NCBI GenBank assembly: GCA_002245135.1
Contig: NGBS01000613.1
Coordinates: forward strand, 1-64,000
Length of the DNA: 64,000 nt
Source: Proteromonas lacertae
Lineage: Eukaryota > Sar > Bigyra > Opalinata > Proteromonadidae
Direction of reading: 5' to 3'
Shown here: one piece after another, positions 40,835-52,991 of the stretch
Layout of the letters: the number at the start of each line of letters is the position of its first letter
How positions within the stretch are numbered: the first letter of the stretch is position 1
Made by a program: the position numbers and the translations under genes
Notes under the pieces: model-generated
Told to the model about the DNA's origin: nothing
What the model saw: only the letters and a program-made list of their open reading frames with translations
Databases searched by the model: none

Positions 40835-43800
40835 ATGGCTTTATTGAGTGAAATAGAAGATTATCTTACTCAGTTTTATAGTCCCGGTGTTGATGAGTCT
40901 ACCAAAATGATGCTAGGTATGTTACCATTAGAATTAATACATTCTGTAGATATTGAGTTAAACACTGTGAAAAGTTCATTTGAAAACAGTGAAGAATTGT
41001 TAGTAGCTATTAATACAAGGTATTGTTCTTATTAATCTAACTATATTTTAGTTCTAATGACTATGTTTTGTTTTACTTAGCTACATGTCTATTAGATTAT
41101 GTTAAAAGGAAATTAGATGTATAAATTAACAGGTGATATTCTTTTAATAGGTAATTACAACAGAAGAAATCCTTCATATTGTAGAATGCATAGATCATTT
41201 CTATTTTGCTTTAAAACCATATTCTAAATTTATAATAGAAGAATACTGCCATGTATTATACTACTGTTTACATTACCTTCCAAACGATTCTTTGAATAAT
41301 TACTTCCAACATTTCGAATCTCAACTTCAAGGTGTGCCAGAAGTATCAGAAAGAGCGCTATACTTATATCACAACATACTTTTATCACTAACCTTCCCAA
41401 ACCAACCATACTTATCATCTCAAGTTATATCATTTCATCAAATTTTATTTCCTCATTTCTACATTATTCGTGATTTACTTATTCAACTTTATTACAAATA
41501 CTTTCAAACAGATTATCATATACTATCAGAGCTGATAGTTGAGTGTATAGTTACACTATTTTCTTTGATAAACAAAGGAAAAGAACAACAATCACTTATT
41601 AATGAAAATTTGATCAATTTATGTTTGAATTGTATTAAATCTGAATCGCAGTTGAAGTATATAATATTATTTATATAATTTTTTATTTTTTATTCTTTTT
41701 TATAGTGTTAAATGTCTAGAAGCATTGGAACTATTCATTAATCAAAATCAAATTCCACTCGAATTAAAGACAATCATATCGAACATATCAGAAACAATAT
41801 TTGATTGTTTAAATGTATAAATTATATTATATTATATATATAGTTGTTTTGTAATTTATCACCAGATCAATATGATATTTATAGTGAATTTTTTGATGCT
41901 TTTAATAAGTTTTTAGATGGATTTTTTCAAAGACATTTAAATACTCTAAGAGAAACTACAGAAGATGGTAAAATAGTTGAAATATTCAATATATTGTATA
42001 ATTTATTATTATTATTATATAGATTAAAATATACATTTTTATCACCGACATCTTATGTTGATTGTATTATAATATGGAATTCCATCATTTCTTCATATAC
42101 AAATGAAATGGATAATTCTCCATTAACACCTCAACAACACGAATTCTTTACAAATATATTCTTATCTTTTCTCAACAAAATTTTACTAACAAAAGATAAT
42201 TTCTTATTGCAATTTGATAATAATGTCAATTATAATGGAAATATAATCACTCTAATAGAAGCTACCATCCAAAATTGAAGCTATTATTAATGACTTAACA
42301 AATGAGAAAATTATTGATATAAAATTAATAAAATTTAATGATACAATAACAGAAAGAGAATATATAAGAAATATAACTTGTGAATTATTAAGTTTACTTT
42401 GTCAACTAACAAATCCAATAGCTACAGTAATATTTGAATTATTTAAGACGTATATCACCAATCTAAACTTTGCAGATAAGAATAGTTTATATGAAGATGT
42501 AATCACTTTAACTGATGTATATTTTTATCATTTAATATTATATTTTGTGATAGGCTTGTGGTTTGATATGTTTTAGTCCTTCAAAAGAAGAAAGAAATAC
42601 AAAATATGATATTTTTACACATTTATTATTAGTAACACAAAAGATATTACAATCATCTTTACCATCTGAACATTTGTCATTGTTGCATTCATTGTTTATA
42701 TCATTATCAAAGTATAAATATATATATATATATATATTATTTATTATTTATAATGTAAGATATGAATGTATTTCTTTATGGTATATTCGAACTAATAATA
42801 TTGAATCATTTTTACCCAATTATTCACTATTTGTTGATATAACTGTTACATTTTTAAATTATAATAAAATCAATCCAGTTACTCAATACTTATACTTGGA
42901 TGTTATAAACTTCTTTATATCCTTTCAACAGATTATTAACCAATATCTTTTATTCAATAATGAAGAATCGTTAAAGTTATACAGTTCAATTCAATCGAAT
43001 ATTCTCAATCTATCATTCCCTAATAATATATTATTATTAAACTATTTAAATCTTTTCATTAATAATATAAACTCCAATAATACAGAAGAAAGGCAAATAC
43101 ACATCCAAAATATATTCGTTACAATTCATGGGATTATTGATAAAGTGAAAAATAGTGATTTATCGAAGAATGTAAGAATTAGTAATCCGATGTTTAAGGA
43201 AATGAGTTTATACTTTAAAATGTTAAGTATTATATTAAATAGTAACAAATACAGTAATAAATTTGTAAAAACAATGTTGTACGAGTTAATTCAACCTTCA
43301 ATACAGTTTATATTCATCATAATTCCAACATATTTCGATATTTATAAAGAGAATAAGAATTTTGTGAATTTGATTATTGTATTGTATAGATTCTTTGGCA
43401 TTTTGAGTAATGTTTATACATATTCACAATTGGATGATATCTATAATAATATAATTGAAATTATATTGAAATTTCAATCAATAGAATATGAATTAACAAG
43501 TATATATATATATATAATATTTGTTTTATGAATGTATAGATGCTGATTATATTAAAGGATTACTTTGTGCAATTCAAACACTATTATTGAAATCTTTATC
43601 AGAAGAATCAACCAATAAGATATTATTGATATATTATAATTATATTAATAAATATTTCAATATAAAACTCAGTGTTGATATATTGAAGGAGATATGGAAT
43701 GTTACAAAAATGTTGATTTATTTCAAATCAAAACTGTTTTATCAAAATAATCAGTTTGAATCTGTTGAAAAAGAGAACTTTTATAAAATGTTATTGCATA

Positions 43801-44198
43801 TACTTTGTGAATTATTAAAATCTGAAGATATTGATTCTTTATTCATTGAAGATATAATAAAGTCGTTATTAGAATTTAACAAATGTAAAAAATTCTTTTC
43901 GAATGTTTTAATGAGAGATTTTGTTAATCAATTAATATTGACAGTTTTCAATATTTTGGTTGAAAAAACTAGAGATAGTAATTATGAAGAGTTTATATCT
44001 TTATTATATCAGTTGATGATTGGTAATATAGATACATTCAGGTTGATTATTGTTAATTATATAAATCAAATGGAATTGAGTGATAAAATGAAGAATGCAA
44101 TAGTTGTAAATCTTCCCAATGATGATGATGAGTATAATTTTAAACATAATATGAAAGCTTTGATAAATGATTTGTCATTATTGAATAAACACAATTAA
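40835..44198 (+). CDS. Importin-beta superfamily (exportin-like) nuclear transport receptor
   Basis: About nine exons with short introns encode roughly 1,000 residues of alpha-helical HEAT-like repeats. The N-terminal order is a short helix, NDYVLFYLATCLLDYV, ALKPYSKFIIEEYCHVLYY, and VSERALYLYHNILLSL. It resembles the CRM1-type N-terminal region of exportins (exportin-6 or importin-13/transportin-SR group). Such proteins carry cargo through nuclear pores with Ran-GTP. The assignment rests on helical pattern rather than a unique motif. One frame problem occurs at 42276-42278, where ATC CAA AAT is followed by TGA and the frame resumes +1. A non-canonical GTCA...TAG intron just upstream (about 42225-42258) could equally repair it. 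Confidence 0.5.
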
Positions 44199-44275
44199 TA
44201 TTTCTATATTATATGCTTGTAATTATTGATATATTGTATGTTTTTTTTTACTACAGTAATAAAACAACAAAATAC

Positions 44276-46054
44276 TTATTCATTAATCACATTTGTGTCA
44301 ACGGTTATTTCAGGTATTAATTTCTCATATTCAGAAATTAACTTTAACCTATTATCTATTTCTTCTAATATTTCCTCTTTTATACTCAACAACTCACTAA
44401 ATTCCTCATCATTTTTCCATTTCGTCTCTATAATTCCATACATGTTCAAAATCATTGTTTTATTCACATAATTCATATTACACTTCAATATTGAATCAAA
44501 CATTAATTTAAAATTGCTTTTATTATCTTCAAATAAAACTATCATATTTTCTATCTCTTTTTCACTTATCAGTTTATCTTTATTGCTTTGAACTTTCAAA
44601 CTATTTAATCCAGCTATATAATATTTAATTGAATTATCATATTCCTTATGATTGTAATATATCGTTCCAATCATCATGTTATATTCAAAATTCTGTATTA
44701 TTGGCATTTCTATTTCATTATCTTTAACTATTTTATTGATTAATTCAAATTTATTTAATTTTGACCAACTATACAATATATAACTTAACGCTTCTAAATT
44801 TCTAAATATAATATCATTATTATTATTTACATATACATAAATATCATTCAACAATTCATATTTACTTAATCTTAATAGTTGTTTTAATAACAAATTCATT
44901 TCATATCCAAATATTTCATGTCTACTTTCTAAGAAAAGTTCAATCGATTTCATTATGTCATTATCACTTAATATATAACAACTATATAATATTTCTTTAA
45001 TATCATTATTTTTGTAATAATGATAATATTTAGAAGCTAATTTAATATATTGTTTCACTTCAATTTTTCTGTTTATATTTGCATAACAATACAATACTTT
45101 ACTTATATTATCAGCGTTTAATTGATATCTTTCTTCATTATTATTAATTGTATTTATATAATGATTTATTATTTCTTTTCTATTCAAATACTCACATGCT
45201 TTTACAATATATTCAATTTGATTAATTAGTATGAGCTTTTTGTTATTTACTATTTCTTTCATTATTTCATATAATATTTCCACATACTTATTCTCTTTAC
45301 ATAAACTTCTTATGTAATATGTAAAATGACTTGATGATATTTTATTATTATGATTATTTGTATAATTATTATAGATTTCTATACTTTCTTTATACATTTT
45401 ACATGAATCAAAACACTTCAAACAGGTGTATAATATCATTTCACTTATTTTTAGTTCATTTTCTATTATTTTATAGATTCTGTATAATTCTTTTCCGTTA
45501 TTTCTTTCATATAGACTCATAATATATGGTAAATATATTTCTATTTGATTTGGATATTGTTTTTGAATTATTTTAAATATTTCATCAAGTTCTGTATATT
45601 TCTCATTTGAATAACATGACTGTAAATAAGCTGAACATATTAGAGGTCCTGGGAAGTTTGGTAGGAATAATAAACTCTCAAATATTTGTTTGCTCTTGTT
45701 AAAATAACCTATTTCTCCATATATTGTAATCATTGTTCCTAATGTTTTATATAAAGGAGTCAATTCTTTTACTAACATATAATCAAATAGCATTGTAGCT
45801 AATTCATAACTGGACTGTTCTCTTAGATCAACCAATGTTTGATGAAGAAGTTCCAGATTGTTTTCATTTATCATCTTCATATATGATTTTAGTGGATCTT
45901 TAAGAGGTATTACTGATTTTGGATTTGCTGGTGCTGCAAAATATCTTGGAATGGTGCTAATCACTGTATTAATTGAATTTCTTGATAATTTTGTAATATT
46001 AGAAGTAAAAAGTGTTCTAGATATTGAATATATGATTTTTGATTTATTAAACAT
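44276..46054 (-). CDS. PPR/TPR-like mitochondrial protein
   Basis: 592 residues, one exon. The N-terminus (MFNKSKIIYSISRTLFTSNI) is basic, hydroxylated and free of acids, as in mitochondrial presequences. The rest is a solenoid of paired helices of about 35 residues, with PPR-like phrases such as LDYMLVKELTPLYKTLGTMI-type repeats, YNSLIK-like ISSSHFTYYIRSLCKENKYV, and ALSYILYSWSKLNKFELI. PPR proteins bind organelle RNA, so a role in mitochondrial RNA processing or translation is likely. Divergent from the ankyrin gene. Its first ~136 codons are duplicated at 35472-35903. Confidence 0.7.
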   Translation of the reverse strand: MFNKSKIIYSISRTLFTSNITKLSRNSINTVISTIPRYFAAPANPKSVIPLKDPLKSYMKMINENNLELLHQTLVDLREQSSYELATMLFDYMLVKELTPLYKTLGTMITIYGEIGYFNKSKQIFESLLFLPNFPGPLICSAYLQSCYSNEKYTELDEIFKIIQKQYPNQIEIYLPYIMSLYERNNGKELYRIYKIIENELKISEMILYTCLKCFDSCKMYKESIEIYNNYTNNHNNKISSSHFTYYIRSLCKENKYVEILYEIMKEIVNNKKLILINQIEYIVKACEYLNRKEIINHYINTINNNEERYQLNADNISKVLYCYANINRKIEVKQYIKLASKYYHYYKNNDIKEILYSCYILSDNDIMKSIELFLESRHEIFGYEMNLLLKQLLRLSKYELLNDIYVYVNNNNDIIFRNLEALSYILYSWSKLNKFELINKIVKDNEIEMPIIQNFEYNMMIGTIYYNHKEYDNSIKYYIAGLNSLKVQSNKDKLISEKEIENMIVLFEDNKSNFKLMFDSILKCNMNYVNKTMILNMYGIIETKWKNDEEFSELLSIKEEILEEIDNRLKLISEYEKLIPEITVDTNVINE

Positions 46055-46657
46055 ATATGCTATGGATTAAATGAAAATTTAAATGTCAAACTTGTTTGAA
46101 ATGATTATTTTGATTTTTAGAACAAAACAAAGACTTAACTGTATTTCAACTCTGTTTATGTAATAGTTTCATAACTCATTATGGTGTGAAAGTATAATTT
46201 AACAATGATTTAATTGTGAAATAGAATTAAAAAGATAAAATATGTAAATACATTATTGTTATTTAGGAATTTCAAATATCAACAATACTATTATTGTGAT
46301 AATTAATCAAATCTGACAATTTCTGTTGAATAATCATTCCATTGCATTAAAACTACACTGAGGAAGAGTATTCTCTTATTTCTATAGAGTAGTTCAATTT
46401 AATAAAGCGGTTAATTTTGTTTTAAATAATTTTTCGTTATTAGTGAGGCTTAAACAAATGTTATAATTATCAAATGTCGTTTTTTCACTATACATTTTAA
46501 TCGTTTAATAAGTTATTCCTTAAAGTATGGCTTATATACAATTCTTATAACTTTAAAAGTCATCTGTTACATTTTACTAACCTAAATATTCTATTTTTCA
46601 ATTTATTGACTATTCATTTTACATTTATAATAAATAGGTAATAAAAATATATAGAAA

Positions 46658-47210
46658 ATGCCAGTTGATCAAGAATTACATAAAGCAGCGTATATATACA
46701 ATAATTATATTGAATAGATATAAAGGAAGTGAAGGAGGTGTTATTGGAGAGTTAGAGAAGGGAGTTGCAGTAGATATTCGAGGAGCACAAGATAGAACCC
46801 CATTACATGTATTATATTGGATTATATTGTTATTATAGAGAGCTGTTGGTGGTGGACATGTGAAAATAGTACAAATCCTTCTGGAGCATGGTGCAGATGT
46901 TAATTTAGCAGATAAAGCTGGTAGATGTCCTATCCATTGGGCTGCACTGATGGGTAGTGTAGAATCTGGTCAATTGTTGGTAGATCATGGAGCTAATATT
47001 AATCAAACGACATCATCAGGTGATACTCCGTTACACATGAGTGCAGAAGAAGGTAAAACTGATTTTGTGAAGTGGCTTATGGAAAAAAGCTGTGATACTA
47101 CAATAAAGAATGCAGCTGGTAAATTCGCTGTAGAATTAGCTAAAGATAAGGGAAATAAAGAAATATGCCAAATCATTGATCCATCAGGAGGATCATGTGT
47201 TATCTGTTAG
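46658..47210 (+). CDS. Ankyrin-repeat protein with C-terminal CVIC, copy 2 (likely the original)
   Basis: The exon-intron structure and coding sequence match copy 1 at 36507, as far as I compared them by eye. It sits in what appears to be the original context, divergent from the full-length PPR-like gene. Four ankyrin repeats and the CVIC end are as in copy 1. Homology between the two loci stops about 75 bp after the stop codon, at the duplication boundary near 47286. Confidence 0.9.
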
Positions 47211-47345
47211 TTTTTTAATTTATCATTTTTTGCCAATCAAACTTGTGTATATTTTACTATTATTTTATATTTTATTTCAATTTGTTTTTATGTGGATGTT
47301 AAACCAGAGAATAGATTTTAAATGAATAAATAAAGATTAGAATTT

Positions 47346-47911
47346 TTATAATTTCCTTGAACAATCTTGAAAATCTTGTACATATTTATTACATTTCAAT
47401 ACATCACTGTATTGGTCATAACAATTCAATATAGCTTTCATTGGAATTTCACATTTATCTGAATTTTTGTGTTGTTGTGATTCTCTTTTCTCCACTTCTG
47501 CTAGAACACCATCTACATTACTTGCATGGATGTTTACATCATGTTCTGCTCTTTCAGTGAATTTTATTCTGTAACTTTGAACAGCATTATATTTTTCACC
47601 TGAATCAGTGGGAATTGAATTATTAATTTGCTCCTGCATATCATTTCTTCCCTATTTAATTATAAATATTGTATTTACTTTTTCATAAACCTCTTCTAAA
47701 GTAGGTAGATTGTAAGGAAAACTATTTGATAAAAAATAGACATATATACAGATCCTCTTCATCGTCATTACCTTGGTTAACTAGTCTCTTTTGTAATCTT
47801 TCAGATATCTACAACAATAAAATATCATAATACTTCAATAGGTGGTCTTATAGGTATATCTATATTAGACTTATTAGATTGTGAAGATTCTGATGACTGA
47901 GATGACCCCAT
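47346..47911 (-). CDS. MIC19/CHCHD3-like MICOS protein (twin CX9C)
   Basis: Splicing introns near 47641-47668, 47722-47750 and 47804-47828 gives about 160 residues. The N-terminus MGSSQSSESS is a good N-myristoylation signal, as in MIC19. It is followed by ISERLQKRL, then a coiled-coil-like middle. The C-terminus has four cysteines each separated by nine residues (CEIPMKAILNC, then KC, then DC), a CHCH fold oxidised by the Mia40 pathway in the intermembrane space. MICOS shapes crista junctions, so the organism probably has cristate mitochondria. It is divergent from FARSB, with 96 bp between the ATGs. Confidence 0.75.
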
Positions 47912-48007
47912 TGAATAGAAAAATAATTATATTTAAAATTAAAATTGGGGATTGGTATAAATCGTCATTTTATTTTGGAAAACCTAAAAATTCATTTTTG
48001 TTTTTAA

Positions 48008-49880
48008 ATGCCAACAATCTCTGTAGAGCCAGAAGATTTGTTCAGCAGGATTGGACAGTCATTCAACCAAGAAGAATTCAGCAATCTTTGCTTCGAATTT
48101 GGAATAGAACTTGATGAAGTTACAACTGAACATGTTATGAGCAGAAAGAGAGAAGGAGAGAATGACGAGAGAGAAATATATAAGATTGATATACCAGCCA
48201 ATCGTTATGACTTATTATGCGTTGAAGGCTTAGCTAGAGCATTAAGTATATTTTTGGGTAGAGAATCATTGCCGAAATACATTCTAAATGCAGGAAATCC
48301 ACCAATTAAAGCAATTGTAAAGAAGAATGTTGAAGTATATTTTCATTTTATAATTAATTAAGAATGTTCGTCCCTATTTTGTATGTGCTGTATTAAGAAA
48401 TTTGAAATTAGGTTTAAAAGGATTTAACAGCTTTTTAGATTTACAAGATAAACTTCATTTCAACATTTGTCGTCAACGTACAATTGTTGCAATTGGTACT
48501 CATGATTTAGATACTATTGAGCCTCCTTTCACTTATGATGCATTACCACCTGAAGAAATCAGATTTGTTGCATTAGCTCAAAAAGATGAGAAGAATGCAA
48601 AAGAAGTATCATATTATTTAATTTTTTAATTATTTATATAGTTAATGGATTTCTATCGTGATCCAAAGAACGTAGATTTCAAACATTTAAAACCATATGC
48701 TGATATGATTTACGATTGGGAGAGATATCCAATAATTAAAGACAAAAACGGAGTTGTATTATCTTTACCACCTGTTGTTAATGGTCGACACACTGAAATG
48801 TCAAAAGATACAAAGAATGTTTTCATCGATGTAACTGCCACAGATTTGACAAAAGCTCGAATAGTTTTGAACCAATTAGTATGTTTATTCTCAGAATATT
48901 CTGAAACAAAATTTTCAATTGAAACTGTAGAAGTAGAATACGAAAATGGAAATCATTATGTTTGTCCAGATTTGAGTAACAAAACCATTGAAGTTCCTAT
49001 TCCTCATTTAAATAAATTATTAGGTTTACACGAAAGCGCTGATTCTATACAAAAGAAGTTATACAAAATGTACTTAGAAAGTGAATATAATAAAGAAAAA
49101 GACAGTTTAACCGTTTACATTCCACCAACTAGAGCAGATATAATTCACAGTTGTGATATTGTTGAAGATTTAGCTATTGCATATGGTTATAATAACTTAG
49201 AGAAAGTTCCACCACCTGTAAACACTATTGGAAGTGAACAACCAATCAATAAACTCAGTGATTTATTAAGATATGAAATAGCTAGTGCAGGTTATACTGA
49301 AATAATGACTTTAGCTTTGTGTAGCAAAGATGAAGCTTCTACTTTATTAAACCATAAGAATATCGATGATATATGTGTTACATTGTCTAATCCAAAAACA
49401 GTTGAATTTCAAATATGTAGAATTAATCTATTAACAGGTTTATTGAAGACTATTCAAAATAATAAGGCAATAAAGATGAAAGATGGTTTGAAATTATTTG
49501 AAATTAGTGATGTTGTTTTAAAAGATAAATCTACTGATACAGGTTGTAGAAATGAAAGAAGATGTATAGCTTGTTATATGGGTCCTACTGCAGGATTAGA
49601 AATAATTCACGGTTTAATCGATAGAATAATGGAATTATTAGGTGTAAAAAGTCATGTAAAAGAGAGTGAAGAAGATAAAGATAAGTGGCATTATTATTTA
49701 AGAACTTTTGATGATGATTTATACTTCAAAGGAAGAAGTGCTGAAGTTATTTTAGAAAAGAATGATAATAGTAAAATAGTGTTAGGAAATATGGGTATTA
49801 TTCATCCCCAAGTATTATCTAATTTTGAATTAGTTTATCCATGTTCTGTAATGGAAATAAATATTGAGCCATTTGTTTGA
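48008..49880 (+). CDS. FARSB: Phenylalanyl-tRNA synthetase beta subunit, cytosolic
   Basis: Forms the (alpha-beta)2 enzyme that charges tRNA-Phe. The start MPTISVEPEDLFSRIGQSF, then DIPANRYDLLCVEGLARAL, RPYFVCAVLRNL, the B3/4-type segment, and PPTRADIIHSCDIVEDLAIA (B5 domain) are diagnostic for the eukaryotic/archaeal beta subunit. The catalytic-like module runs through YTEIMTLALCSKDEA and SNPKTVEFQICR to VMEINIEPFV at the end. Two short introns (48333-48360, with an unusual AAG acceptor, and 48608-48642) are removed without frame change. About 600 residues, normal for the family. Ends with TGA, one of the few TGA terminators here. Confidence 0.96.
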
Positions 49881-50667
49881 ATGATGAAATGTATTAATTT
49901 TTATATTGATTGATTTTTTTAAATATATGTTTTTGTGTATTAAAAAAGAAAAACAAAGAAAAAAAAAACATTAGAATTATTGCAAAATGACTGTAATAAT
50001 AATCTCACGATATCATTATATATTCCATATTTCCATTCATTAGGTACACATTAGAAGGTTTAATATTGAGTAAAAAACAATCTGCAAGAAATGAGCTATT
50101 CTCATAGAATTTTAATATTATTTTATCTTTTATTCTAAGATTTTTACCATCTTGATATTACTTTGATGTTGTATAACCAAATCAACTTCATTCTTACCTT
50201 TATCAACTCTCTCTTTTATCTTAAAAAATAATTATAAATAAAACACTTGTGAGTCAGATGGTAACAGCGAGGATAAAATATCACTTACAAAAGAATTATT
50301 ATACAATAGTACATAAATACAATATGAACTTTAAAGTAATTACTTTTTAACATCCTAAGCTAATAAGATTAGTAAAATAATTGAATAAACGAAATGATCA
50401 CAATGTTATTATTTATTTTATAATCTCATCTAATAATATGTATAATTCCTTAACTTAAATTATTTAATGGTAATAGCAAACATTATACTTAATCAATACA
50501 TCTTTGTTATCTTTTACACCTTATTTTGCTCATCAAAGTCAAATAGAGCATAATTCATTTAACAGTAAACTCTTATATAGAGTATACTTGGAATTATAAC
50601 ACTTTTCATTTTTACGGTCATCGAAAAATTATTTTCGAATAACTTATTCTTCTTTCTTTCTCATTTA
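49881..50667. other. Intergenic region between FARSB and proteasome beta2
   Basis: About 790 bp of AT-rich sequence, the longest quiet spacer in the right half. Two poly-purine/poly-A patches occur near 49940-49970. No open frame, tRNA cloverleaf or conserved motif was recognised. Confidence 0.6.
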
Positions 50668-51591
50668 ATGGAAGTCTGCTCTAGATTATCTGAACCTAAT
50701 AATAAAGGTATATTAAATTATTATGATTTATAGAAATTCAACAACCAGGATTTGATTTTGGTTTATGTAAGAGGTATTGTTTTTGTTTTACATTGATGTA
50801 GAAATGCTTTTTTAACTGAAAAACACAACTACAATGCACCTAAATTTACAAAAACAGGTACAACCATTGCTGGTTTTCACTTTAAAGATGGAATCATAAT
50901 TGGCGCAGATACAAGATCAACCGCTGGCTTTATTGCCGATAAAAATTGCGAAAAAATTCATCCAATTGCCCCAAACATTTATTGCTGCGGTGCTGGTACT
51001 GCTGCTGATACTTTTTTCGTTAAACGATTAATTGCATCAAAGTTGACACTTTTACGTCGTACACTCCATGAAGACAGCCGTGTAGTGACTGCAGCCACCA
51101 GATTCCAATCATATTTGTTCAAATACCACGGATATTGTCAAGCAGCCTTAATTTTAGGAGGCTATGATAGAACAGGTGGTCATATTTACCAAATTAGTCC
51201 AGAAGGAGCAATGTTTGAATTACCTTTCGCTACAATGGGAAGTGGTTGTTTAGCAGCAATGTCAATCATCGAAAGTGAATATCATGATGATATGGATGTA
51301 TAAATATAAACATATTTCATGTAATTATATAATTTTTAGGAAGAAGAAGCTAAAGCGTTAATGACCAAAGCAATTCGTGGAGGTATATTCAATGATCTTG
51401 GATCTGGTTCCAATGTTGATTTGAGAATTATTAAGAAGGGAGAAAATAATGAAATTCAGTCTTATGGCTTTAGAAACTATGATACTCCAAATAATATTAA
51501 TGATTATAGAACATATCAAAGACCAAAAGCAATAAATATTGAACAAGGAGCTACAATTGTAATTAAAGAAGATATTGAGAATTTAGAATAA
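50668..51591 (+). CDS. PSMB7: 20S proteasome subunit beta2 (trypsin-like activity)
   Basis: A catalytic N-terminal-nucleophile hydrolase. Introns at 50709-50734, 50773-50800 and 51298-51339 are removed. A propeptide of about 40 residues ends at G before the catalytic threonine (KTG then TTIAGFHFKDG). The active-site Asp lies in GADTRST and the Lys in KNCEKIH. NIYCCGAGTAADTFFV, then LILGGYDRTGGHIY and ATMGSGCLAAMSIIE, are beta2 signatures. The C-terminal extension that wraps around beta3 is present. Next to RPN11, another proteasome gene, which may favour coordinated expression. Confidence 0.96.
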
Positions 51592-51918
51592 AATATTAAT
51601 AATTATTATTGAATGTATTGAATATGTTTTATAGGAAAACATGAATAATGAAATGTGAGTAAGTGGGTGTGAAAAGAATATCACTACTTCTTTTCAAAGT
51701 GTTTCGTTTTTTACAATCGCACTACATAAATAAATTAATTCTGATATTCTTATAGAACAAATATCCTTTATGTTCATATAAAATTTGAAATAAAGAAAAA
51801 AGACAAATACAATTGTATTTAATGTATTTCATTAAGTACATTAAATTAATATGAAAAGTATTCTAAATAAGCCTCAACCCTTAAACCTTCTTTCTTTCTT
51901 GATAAAAATTCTTTCAAA
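51592..51918. promoter_or_regulatory. Spacer between the two proteasome genes
   Basis: 327 bp without a coding frame. It should contain the beta2 3' UTR and the RPN11 promoter. I looked for a shared proteasome-promoter element by eye and did not find a convincing one. Confidence 0.4.
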
Positions 51919-52876
51919 ATGATGAACATGCAACCCCAAATGCAAATGAAAAATAATAATCCACCTGATACAGCTGAGACTATACATATATCTTCACTAG
52001 CCTTGTTGAAGATGATTAAACATGGTATATATATGTTCTAATAATTATGTAGGCAGAGCAGGTGTGCCAATGGAGGTTATGGGGTTAATGATTGGCTCGT
52101 TCGTAGACGATTACACAATTCGTGTAGTAGATGTGTTCGCTATGCCACAGAGTGGTACAGGTGTGTCTGTCGAAGCTGTAGATCCAGTCTATCAACAACA
52201 GTTCCTCGAAATGTTAAAGCAAACAGGAAGAACAGAAACTGTAGTAGGATGGTATCACTCCCATCCAGGTTTTGGATGTTGGTTATCATCTGTGGATGTA
52301 AATACACAACAAAGTTTTGAGCAATTACATCCACGAAGTGTAGCTGTTGTTATTGATCCAATTCAATCTGTGAGAGGTAAAGTAGTGATAGATGCATTTA
52401 GATGTATTGCCCCTAAAGGAGGTATGGGAATGATAATGGGATCTATTGGTCAATCAGATGAAGAAATCCGTCAAACCACATCAAACATAGGTTATTTAAC
52501 TAAACCTACAATTGTTGCATTAATCCACGGTTTGAATAGAAGTTATTATTCATTGCCTGTAGCTTATAGGAAAGATGCATTAGAAGAAAAGATGTTGATG
52601 AATTTAAATAAGATACTATGGACTGGTGTAATTAAGAATAAATCATTTGAAGAACATTCTAAGAATAATGAAAAAGAATTAGACAATTTAAAGAAAATGG
52701 TGAGTGAATTTTCACTTCAAGTTAAAAATGAAAAGAATAAAACAATAGAAGAAAGTCAATTAGAAATAGTAGGTAAAGTAAATCCACATAAACATCTTGA
52801 AAGTGATGTTCAAAGAATAATGGGTGAGAATATATTGCAGTGTTTAAATACAATGATTAGTGAAATTGCATTTTAA
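51919..52876 (+). CDS. PSMD14: RPN11/PSMD14, 26S proteasome lid deubiquitinase
   Basis: The zinc metalloprotease that removes ubiquitin chains from substrates entering the 26S proteasome. One intron (52024-52051) is spliced. The JAMM motif [14 protein letters not shown] is intact, preceded by the conserved [15 protein letters not shown] with the upstream catalytic Glu. [40 protein letters not shown], and [18 protein letters not shown] in the C-terminal half match RPN11 rather than CSN5 or other JAMM proteins. About 305 residues, the family length. Confidence 0.97.
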
Positions 52877-52991
52877 ATAATACATTTTTTTCTTTTATAT
52901 TATTATTATTTCTACTTATTGTTGTTGTTTTTCAAATCATTCACAAATAATATAATATTATCAAGATGATTTGAGGTGAATTTAAAGAAAT

